36,305 bases of DNA from Roseomonas sp. GTDB taxonomy: Bacteria > Pseudomonadota > Alphaproteobacteria > Acetobacterales > Acetobacteraceae. Positions 30,877 through 36,305 of this stretch are shown one piece after another. Location: the NCBI GenBank assembly GCA_020249285.1, contig JADCFX010000015.1, positions 1-36,305 of the forward strand, in the 5' to 3' direction. The position numbers were made by a program, and so were the translations under genes. The notes beneath the pieces are model-generated. The model had not been told where the DNA came from and searched no databases. It saw only the letters and a list, made by a program, of their open reading frames with translations. Positions within the stretch are counted from its first letter, which is position 1. Each line of letters starts with the position of its first letter.

Positions 30877-31575
30877 TCAGCCCGCGTCGACTCCGAATCT
30901 CTCCCCAAAACCACGGCGGCCTTCATGGGTGATCTCCAGCGCGCGCGTGCCTGGCCGCCGCCGCAGCCAGCCCAGTTCGAGACACCGCACGCAGAGCGAA
31001 GCGCCGAGCACACCCGCGAGGTGCGGACGGCGCTCGCTCCAATCCAGACAGGGGCGACAGAAGGGCCGCCCGCGCCGCGCGCCGTCCAGCCGCGCGGCGA
31101 TGCCGAACGAGGCCAGGAACGCCTCGCCCGTCGGCGTCACCGCCCCGCCATCCGCGCCAAGTTCCACGTGCCCGCGCGCCACCAACGCATCGGCGATCCC
31201 AACGCCCAAGCGCCCGGCGAGGTGGTCGTAGCAGGTCCGCGCCGCCCGGAGCGCCGCATCCGCCGGGCCGACGCGCGGCGGCCTGGCCTGGCGCGGCGCA
31301 GCGCCGGCGACCTGCATGATGCTCTCGACCATGCGGGCTACGGCGGGCGAGGCGAGGCGGTGGTAGCGGTGTCGCCCCTGCTTCTCCACCACCAACAGTC
31401 CGGCCTCGATGAGTCGCCCGAGGTGACCGCTCGCTGTCTGCGGCGTCACGCCAGCGGTCGCGGCCAGTTCGGCGGCCGTCAGAGCGCGGCCATCCATAAG
31501 GGCGGAGAACATCGCAGCCCTCGCGGGCTCGCCCAGCAGAGCGGCAGTCTCGGCGATGGCGACGATGGTGAGCAT
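30877..31575 (-). CDS. ArsR-family winged-helix transcriptional regulator
   Basis: A 232-residue regulator with N-terminal ArsR-type winged helix (A-A-L-L-G-E-P-A-R-A-A-M-F-S-A-L, L-T-A-A-E-L-A, V-T-P-Q-T-A-S-G-H-L-G-R-L, then the wing K-Q-G-R-H-R-Y-H-R-L). The C-terminal half has F-C-R-P-C-L-D-W-S-E-R-R-P-H-L-A-G and C-V-R-C-L-E, four cysteines that could sense metal or thiol stress. The start is ATG 31575; a longer frame to 31623 lacks support. It is divergent from the unknown gene/MFS pair, the usual layout for a local repressor. Codon use is GAC-rich, unlike the core genes. Confidence 0.88.
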   Translation of the reverse strand: MLTIVAIAETAALLGEPARAAMFSALMDGRALTAAELAATAGVTPQTASGHLGRLIEAGLLVVEKQGRHRYHRLASPAVARMVESIMQVAGAAPRQARPPRVGPADAALRAARTCYDHLAGRLGVGIADALVARGHVELGADGGAVTPTGEAFLASFGIAARLDGARRGRPFCRPCLDWSERRPHLAGVLGASLCVRCLELGWLRRRPGTRALEITHEGRRGFGERFGVDAG

Positions 31576-31709
31576 GGCGGAGGAACTCCCCTTTCGCAGA
31601 CTCTGGCAGAGGCACCTTAGCACAATGCCGCGAGTGACACTTCGGCCGCGCCCTTAGCATCGGCCGGTACGGGCAGGGCAAGGTGTTGGCCGCTGCAACA
31701 GGATTTAGC

Positions 31710-32111
31710 ATGGCCGTCGCTCATCTCCCCTTGCCCAGGCTTCACGATGTCACCGAACGCGGCTGGCGCCTGCGGCTGCACTCGGGCGCGGCCCCGCCGA
31801 CGACCTCGGACGCGGCACGCCGAGCCGTGCGTGCGGTGCTTGCGGCACCGGGTGAGGCGGCGGCCGGCTTCGCTCTGCTCCGCCCGGCCCAGGGTGGGGG
31901 CTGGCTACTCCACGTCTACGTCTGGCGCGGCGCGGAGCTACTGCGCGAGGCGCTGCTGTTGCCGGAGCATGGCGCCCCGCCCCGGCGATGCCCCTCCCTG
32001 ACGCGCTCCCTCGGCACCACAGACGACGTGCTGTTGCTTGCCCGCGAGGCCGAGGCCTGGGTGCGGCACGGCGGCGACGCCGATGCCTACCTCCTGGAGA
32101 CGCTGTCGTGA
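31710..32111 (+). CDS. Hypothetical protein (133 aa) coupled to an MFS gene
   Basis: No family recognised. The start M-A-V-A-H-L-P-L-P-R-L-H-D has AGGA about 6 bases upstream; an upstream frame to 31683 is less likely. The protein is Arg/Ala/Leu-rich with two beta-like segments (G-W-L-L-H-V-Y-V-W-R-G-A-E-L-L-R) and no membrane span. Its stop overlaps the MFS GTG start (GTGA), so the two are translationally coupled and presumably work together. It could be an accessory factor of the transporter or an enzyme for its substrate. GAC-rich codon use. Confidence 0.55.
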   Translation: MAVAHLPLPRLHDVTERGWRLRLHSGAAPPTTSDAARRAVRAVLAAPGEAAAGFALLRPAQGGGWLLHVYVWRGAELLREALLLPEHGAPPRRCPSLTRSLGTTDDVLLLAREAEAWVRHGGDADAYLLETLS

Positions 32112-33331
32112 GCGCGGCCACGCCACCCTTCCACGGCTGGCGCGTGGTATGGGCTGCCTTCGTCGTCGCCGTATTCGGCTGGGGCGTGGGCTTCTATGGC
32201 CCGCCGGTCTTCCTATTTGCGGTGCATGAGGCGCGCGGCTGGTCGGTGCCGCTCGTCTCGGCCGCGGTCACCTGCCACTTCATTCTCGGCGCGCTGGTGG
32301 TGGCCAAGCTGCCCGCGCTGCACCGCCGAATTGGCGTGGCGGGCGCCACTCGGCTAGGCGGAGTCCTTTCGGCCCTAGGCATCGCAGGCTGGGCACTCGC
32401 CGCCGAACCCTGGCAGCTCTTCCTCGCCACCGCCGTCAGCGGCGCGGGCTGGGCGATGACGGGCGGGGCGGCGATCAACGCCATGGTCTCTCCCTGGTTC
32501 GTCCGCCGCCGCCCGGCGGCTCTCGCCACCGCCTACAATGGGGCGAGCGTCGGCGGTGTTGTGCTGTCGCCACTCTGGGTGGCGCTGATCGGAGCCTTCG
32601 GCTTTCCCCTCGCGGCGGCGCTGGTCGGCGGCGTGATGGCGCTCGCGCTGTGGGTCTTGGCCGGCCGTTACTTCGCGCTTGGCCCCGACGCCGTCGGGCA
32701 GCTCCCCGACGGCGACGATGCGGCGGCCTTTGCTGCCCGACCGCCCTCGCCGCACGCGCCGCTCCCGGGTGGTAGCCTGTGGCGCAACCGGCGTTTCCTT
32801 ACCCTGGCCCTCGGCACCTCACTTGGGCTCTTTGCGCAGATCGGACTGATTGCGCATCTGTTCTCGCTGCTGGTGGGCCCCTTCGGCGCGCAGCTCGCGG
32901 GCTTCGCCGCCGGTCTCGCCACCGCCTGCGCAATCGCTGGTCGCACGGGCATGGGCTGGCTGATGCGGCCCACGACCGACCGGCGGGCTGCCGCGGCCGG
33001 CAACTTCACCCTTCAGATTGTAGGCTCCCTCGTGCTGCTGGCGGCGGGCGGAAGCGACCCAGCGCTGCTGCTGATCGGCATCGCCCTGTTCGGCCTCGGG
33101 CTGGGAAACGCAACATCACTGCCGCCGATGATCGCGCAGAGCGACTTCGCGCCCGCCGACACGGCGCGCGTCGTGGCGATGGTCACCGCGTCGAGCCAGG
33201 CGGCCTACGCCTTCGCGCCGGCCGCCTTCGGACTGCTCCGCGTGCTGGACCCAGCAGCGATCTTCGTCGCTGCGGCGGCGATCCAGGGGGGGGCCGCCTG
33301 TGTCCTCCTCGCGGGGCGACGGCACGAGTAA
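32108..33331 (+). CDS. MFS transporter
   Basis: A 407-residue major-facilitator permease with about 12 hydrophobic segments. It starts G-W-R-V-V-W-A-A-F-V-V-A-V-F-G-W-G-V. A G-A-G-W-A-M-T-G-G-A-A-I-N-A-M-V-S-P-W-F motif follows, then R-R-R-P-A-A-L-A-T-A-Y-N-G-A-S, which stands for the loop after helix 4. The second half begins near residue 220 after a cytoplasmic linker. The substrate is unknown; the divergent ArsR regulator suggests efflux of a toxic compound. GTG 32108 overlaps the preceding stop. Codon use (GAC, CTC) is unlike the host core genes, so the gene was probably acquired. Confidence 0.93.
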   Translation: MSAATPPFHGWRVVWAAFVVAVFGWGVGFYGPPVFLFAVHEARGWSVPLVSAAVTCHFILGALVVAKLPALHRRIGVAGATRLGGVLSALGIAGWALAAEPWQLFLATAVSGAGWAMTGGAAINAMVSPWFVRRRPAALATAYNGASVGGVVLSPLWVALIGAFGFPLAAALVGGVMALALWVLAGRYFALGPDAVGQLPDGDDAAAFAARPPSPHAPLPGGSLWRNRRFLTLALGTSLGLFAQIGLIAHLFSLLVGPFGAQLAGFAAGLATACAIAGRTGMGWLMRPTTDRRAAAAGNFTLQIVGSLVLLAAGGSDPALLLIGIALFGLGLGNATSLPPMIAQSDFAPADTARVVAMVTASSQAAYAFAPAAFGLLRVLDPAAIFVAAAAIQGGAACVLLAGRRHE

Positions 33332-33492
33332 CCATCGCTGTGGCAGGCCTTTCGCGCTCCGGGCAGACCGCCCTCATCGCTAGCGCGCTCTCTAACTTGC
33401 AAGCAGCCGCTCGCAACTCCCGTACCGCCGAGTGGCTAAAGGGCCTCGACTTGGTTGCTACGGGGCGCCGCCGCTCCGAACAGATCGAATAG
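33328..33492 (+). pseudogene. N-terminal remnant of a YcjX-like (DUF463) GTP/ATP-binding protein
   Basis: The frame reads V-T-I-A-V-A-G-L-S-R-S-G-Q-T-A-L-I-A-S-A-L-S-N-L and stops at 33490-33492. YcjX proteins start with R-L-A-V-T-G-L-S-R-S-G-K-T-x-F-I-T-x-L-V-x-N-L. Here the Walker A Lys is Gln, and the sequence stops after about 50 residues of a normally 450-residue protein. It begins within the last codons of the MFS gene and ends where the IS5-type remnant begins. A leftover of an insertion or deletion event. Confidence 0.45.
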
Positions 33493-33704
33493 ACGGCCGG
33501 CAACAGTAGGGCGCGAAGCAGTCGCCCCTGCGGGATAGATTCCCGACCGAATGGCAATTACAGCGCGTCGAAGGCCGCCGAAAGATCTTCCAACGCGCCC
33601 TTCACGAGGCCGAGCATCACCGGCAGCGGATGGTCAGGGCGCACCCACTTCTCAAGATCCATATAGCTTGACAAAGATCCAGCCACCGTGTCGCTGCTTC
33701 GCAT
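33468..33704 (-). pseudogene. IS5-type transposase N-terminal remnant with nonsense codon
   Basis: From ATG 33704 the minus strand reads M-R-S-S-D-T-V-A-G-S-L-S-S-Y-M-D-L, then V-R-P-D-H-P-L, then L-S-A-A-F-D-A-L, a TAA (33558-33560), and in the same frame P-F-G-R-E-S-I-P-Q-G-R-L-L-R-A-L-L-L and Y-S-I-C-S-E-R. These are the opening blocks of IS5-family transposases (D-H-P-L, F-D-x-L-Y, S-I-P-P-E-x-L-L-R-A-L-L-L, Y-S-V-R-S-E-R-Q-L), so TAA sits at the conserved Tyr. The homology ends at about 33468, and no DDE catalytic core is present. A dead fragment. Confidence 0.65.
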
Positions 33705-33894
33705 TTCTACCTCGACCAACTGCAACAGCACTAACAACAGTGGAACATAGCTGCGGAAATCTGGCTATGATTCTCGCGGTCTGCTAGGCTAGCGTTTGAT
33801 CTGTCGGAACCGCAGTGTGTTTTCGACAGGAAGAAAATAAAAGATGCTCTAGTTTTCTTTTTTTCAATGAAAGACACTCGATCTAACGAATCCA
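33705..33894. other. Intergenic, AT-rich, no gene seen
   Basis: About 190 bp upstream of the transposase remnant and downstream of the acyl-CoA dehydrogenase. It includes T-rich runs (TAGTTTTCTTTTTTT near 33850-33866). It probably contains the lost left end of the IS element; I cannot see its inverted repeat. Confidence 0.4.
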
Positions 33895-35052
33895 TCAGAT
33901 CGAATACTGCTCTAGCATCTTCCGCGCGACGATCAGGCGCATGATCTCATTCGTGCCTTCCAAAATCCGATGCACGCGGAGGTCCCGCACGATTTTCTCA
34001 ACGCCATATTCGGCCAAATAGCCATAACCACCCAGCAATTGCAGCGCATCATCGGCAACGCGGCTGGCGGTATCCGTCACGAAGCGCTTGGCCATCGCGC
34101 AATACATGGTGGCGTCTGGCTCTCCGCCATCAAGCTTGGCGCAGGCACGCCACAGCAGCGCGCGCGCCGCTTCCAATTCAATGCGCATATCGGCCAGCTT
34201 GAATTGGGTGTTCTGGAAATCGCTGATTGCCTTGCCAAAGGCGCGGCGTTCTTGCGTGTAGCGAAGCGCGATATCCAAAGCCGCTTCCGCGCCACCCAGC
34301 GAACAGGCAGCGATATTCAAGCGCCCACCATCCAAACCCGCCATGGCGAAACGAAACCCCTGCCCTTCCGCGCCCAGCAAGGCATCCGCGCCGACGCGCG
34401 CATCTTCCAAAATCACCTGCCGCGTCGGCTGCGCATTCCAGCCCATTTTGCGTTCAACCGCACCGAAAGAAAGCCCCGGCGTATCCTTCGGGATCAGAAG
34501 CGCGGAAACACCGCCTGGCCCGTCGCCGCCGGTGCGCAACATGGTCAAGTATAGATCAGACGCGCCGGCGCCTGAGATGAATTGCTTGGTGCCATTCAGC
34601 ACATAGCCCTGATTATCGCGTGTGGCGCGGCCTTTCAGCGCTGCCGCATCGCTGCCGGAACCAGGTTCTGTCAGGCAATAGGAAGCAATCGCTTCCATGG
34701 TAATCAGCTTCGGCAACCAGGCGCTGCGCTGCGCATCATTGCCGAAGCGGTCAATCATCCAGGCGACCATGTTGTGGATGGACATGAAGGCGCTGATGGT
34801 GGGGCAGCCGGTGGCGAGTGCTTCAAATACCACCGCCGCATCAAGCCGCGTCAGGCCCGCACCGCCCGTTTCCTCCCGCACATAAAGCGCCGCCATGCCA
34901 AGCGCGGCGGCTTCGCGCATTTCTGCCACGGGAAAATGCTGGTCCTTGTCCCATTGCAGCGCTTTCGGTGCCAGCACGTCACGGGCGAAATCCCGTGCTA
35001 CTGATTGCAGCGCGCGGGTTTCTTCCGGCAGGTCGAAGGCGACAGCATTCAT
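33895..35052 (-). CDS. Acyl-CoA dehydrogenase, isobutyryl-CoA-dehydrogenase-like
   Basis: FAD enzyme that makes the 2,3-double bond of an acyl-CoA and passes electrons to ETF. The start is ATG 35052 (M-N-A-V-A-F-D-L-P-E), behind GGGGA; 385 residues is normal. Motifs are Y-C-L-T-E-P-G-S-G-S-D, N-G-T-K-Q-F-I-S-G-A-G, E-D-A-R-V-G-A-D, Q-L-L-G-G-Y-G-Y and the C-terminal I-L-E-G-T-N-E-I-M-R that carries the catalytic Glu. W-N-A-Q-P-T-R-Q and D-G-G-R-L-N-I-A-A-C-S-L-G fit isobutyryl-CoA dehydrogenases of valine breakdown. It overlaps the upstream 2-oxoacid oxidoreductase gene by 4 bp (ATGA). Confidence 0.92.
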   Translation of the reverse strand: MNAVAFDLPEETRALQSVARDFARDVLAPKALQWDKDQHFPVAEMREAAALGMAALYVREETGGAGLTRLDAAVVFEALATGCPTISAFMSIHNMVAWMIDRFGNDAQRSAWLPKLITMEAIASYCLTEPGSGSDAAALKGRATRDNQGYVLNGTKQFISGAGASDLYLTMLRTGGDGPGGVSALLIPKDTPGLSFGAVERKMGWNAQPTRQVILEDARVGADALLGAEGQGFRFAMAGLDGGRLNIAACSLGGAEAALDIALRYTQERRAFGKAISDFQNTQFKLADMRIELEAARALLWRACAKLDGGEPDATMYCAMAKRFVTDTASRVADDALQLLGGYGYLAEYGVEKIVRDLRVHRILEGTNEIMRLIVARKMLEQYSI

Positions 35053-36305
35053 GCTGACATCCCCTTGGCGATATCGGCCATACGCGCGCGTGTCGCAGCC
35101 AGATTGCGCGCCTTCACATGGCCAAAACCCTTGATGCCGGCGGCAGCTTCCGCCCATTCGCAAATCGCGCCATGGGTTGCTGGCGAAAGCCTGGGCAGCA
35201 GCGCTTCAAGCCCCGCGCGGTATTCGCTGGGCAGAGCGCGTTCTTCGCGCCGTTCCGTGGTGCGCGCGAAAGGATCAAGCCAGGTGCCGCGCAGGAACTT
35301 GCCGTGGCGCAGTAAGCCCATCGCCTTAAGCATCCAGGGGCCAAATTCCTGTTTCACGGGCAGGCCCGTATCCGGGTTCAGCTTGGTCATGATCGGCGGC
35401 GCCAGATGCATCTCAATGCGCTGCGTGCCCGTAAAACCCTGCGACAGCATGCTGCGCCATTCCGGCAGGCTATGCAGCCGCGCGACTTCAAATTCATCCT
35501 TACAGGCCATGAGGCGATAAAACTGCCGCGCCACGGCGCGTGAGAGCCGTTCTTCGCCGGGAACAGCAGCCGCTTCTGCCGCGCGGATGCGCGCCACAAA
35601 ATCCTGATAGCGTCGCGCGTAACGTGAAGATTGATAGGCTTTCAGGTCTTCCGTGAGGCGCGCGATCATCTCATCCAAGGTTTCCGGCCCGCGCGGCGCC
35701 TCCGGTGTTTCGGTCGCGGCGATGCGCCCTAGTGCAAAAGCATTCTTGTTGCGCTCCACGGCAGCGCCATTCAATTCGATAGCGCGCAGGATTGCCTCAG
35801 CCGAAAGCGGCACCAGCCCGCGCTGCCAAGCAAAGCCCAGCATGAAAGGGTTGAGGTAGATCGCATCACCCAAATCATGCTCAACCCGCGACAGCGCTGG
35901 AATGGTCAGCGCATCATGGCAGGCGGCGCGCAGGCTTTGCAGCATGGCGCTGTTGTCGTAGCGGGTTTCAGTATCCTTTACGAATTGTGCCGTCGGCGAC
36001 AAATCCGCATTCACAATCGCCGTACTGCGTGCGGGGCCGAGTAAGGGGCGCGCGGTGCGGCCATGCGCCACCACCATATCAGCAGCCAGCAGCAAATCCG
36101 CCTCCCCCGCCGCGATGCGCGCGCCGGAGAGTTGATCCGCTGCCGCACCTACCGGGCCGATGCGCAACTGCGCGTAAACACCGCCACCCTTTTGCGCGAG
36201 GCCCAAGAAAGCCAGCGTGCGCACGGGCCGGCCTTCCAAATGCGCGGCCTGCGCCAGAATGGCCGCCATGGAAGACACGCCCTGCCCGCCCACACCGGCA
36301 ATCAG
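35049..36305 (-). CDS. Indolepyruvate ferredoxin oxidoreductase, C-terminal part (partial)
   Basis: The frame is open to the window edge (419 codons here); the 5' part lies outside. It begins L-I-A-G-V-G-G-Q-G-V-S-S-M-A and L-A-F-L-G-L-A-Q-K-G-G-G-V-Y-A-Q-L-R-I-G, the start of the gamma (IorB-like) domain that in the fused form follows the TPP domains. Then come L-N-P-F-M-L-G-F-A-W-Q-R-G and the Arg-rich C-terminal region F-E-V-A-R-L-H and G-F-G-H-V-K. The enzyme oxidises aryl- or branched-chain 2-oxo acids to acyl-CoA with ferredoxin. Coupling to an isobutyryl-CoA-type dehydrogenase suggests a 2-oxoacid to unsaturated acyl-CoA route. The substrate is not resolved. Confidence 0.88.
   Translation of the reverse strand: MIAGVGGQGVSSMAAILAQAAHLEGRPVRTLAFLGLAQKGGGVYAQLRIGPVGAAADQLSGARIAAGEADLLLAADMVVAHGRTARPLLGPARSTAIVNADLSPTAQFVKDTETRYDNSAMLQSLRAACHDALTIPALSRVEHDLGDAIYLNPFMLGFAWQRGLVPLSAEAILRAIELNGAAVERNKNAFALGRIAATETPEAPRGPETLDEMIARLTEDLKAYQSSRYARRYQDFVARIRAAEAAAVPGEERLSRAVARQFYRLMACKDEFEVARLHSLPEWRSMLSQGFTGTQRIEMHLAPPIMTKLNPDTGLPVKQEFGPWMLKAMGLLRHGKFLRGTWLDPFARTTERREERALPSEYRAGLEALLPRLSPATHGAICEWAEAAAGIKGFGHVKARNLAATRARMADIAKGMSA

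Noticed and set aside
33879..33903. 7-bp inverted repeat TCGATCT/AGATCGA after the acyl-CoA dehydrogenase stop
   Set aside because: No T-run follows on the minus strand and the loop is 11 nt; too weak to call a terminator.

Overview
This 36.3-kb window looks like chromosomal DNA of an alphaproteobacterium, most likely Rhodospirillales/Acetobacteraceae. I infer this from the high GC content with GAT-rich Asp usage, the dgt-argS-SPOR-nagZ gene order, the DUF815 ATPase/yajC pair, and a GTTC-N7-GTTC LexA operator of the alphaproteobacterial type. Gene identities come from reading the translated sequences by eye; no database search was possible.

Left part (1-8554): the 3' end of a Cys/Met-metabolism PLP enzyme, a tRNA-Thr(UGU), a proline-rich TonB-like protein, a short unknown protein, a YfcG-type glutathione transferase, a Prx5-type peroxiredoxin, a soluble lytic transglycosylase, a DUF815 ATPase, yajC, a Fe/Mn superoxide dismutase (sharing a bidirectional terminator with yajC), an HD-domain protein and a squalene/phytoene-synthase-family protein. 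These are housekeeping, envelope and oxidative-stress genes.

Middle part (8639-16913 and onward to 22379): a 945-residue LRR-Roc-COR-TIR protein lies at the 3' end of the conserved dgt-argS-SPOR-nagZ operon. Its architecture is that of an innate-immune NADase effector, and it is the main candidate defence gene here. It is followed by an A-type Fe-S carrier, exonuclease III, a lytic transglycosylase, a candidate three-hairpin small RNA ending in a strong terminator, an N-formylglutamate amidohydrolase and the overlapping motB-motA stator genes. Next come a small secreted protein with TDADP repeats and, divergent from it, a 59-residue single-helix membrane protein whose start lies 11 bp after a perfect LexA box. 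That last gene is a candidate SOS-induced small membrane protein.

Right part (22385-30468): a FrnE-like DsbA oxidoreductase, a serine beta-lactamase-like hydrolase, a 6-phosphogluconate dehydrogenase-gluconokinase pair (a gluconate to ribulose-5-phosphate shunt), an unknown protein, an AT-rich gap, RidA with a tiny coupled membrane protein, and a three-gene nucleotide-sugar/glycosylation operon (epimerase/dehydratase, DegT aminotransferase, GT2 glycosyltransferase).

An accessory island (about 30469-33894) contains a frameshifted Asp/Glu-racemase-like remnant, a divergent ArsR regulator with a two-gene unit (unknown protein and MFS exporter) of different codon use (GAC-rich), a truncated YcjX remnant and an N-terminal IS5-type transposase remnant with a nonsense codon. 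The window closes with a translationally coupled pair on the minus strand: the C-terminal half of a fused indolepyruvate ferredoxin oxidoreductase and an isobutyryl-CoA-dehydrogenase-like acyl-CoA dehydrogenase.
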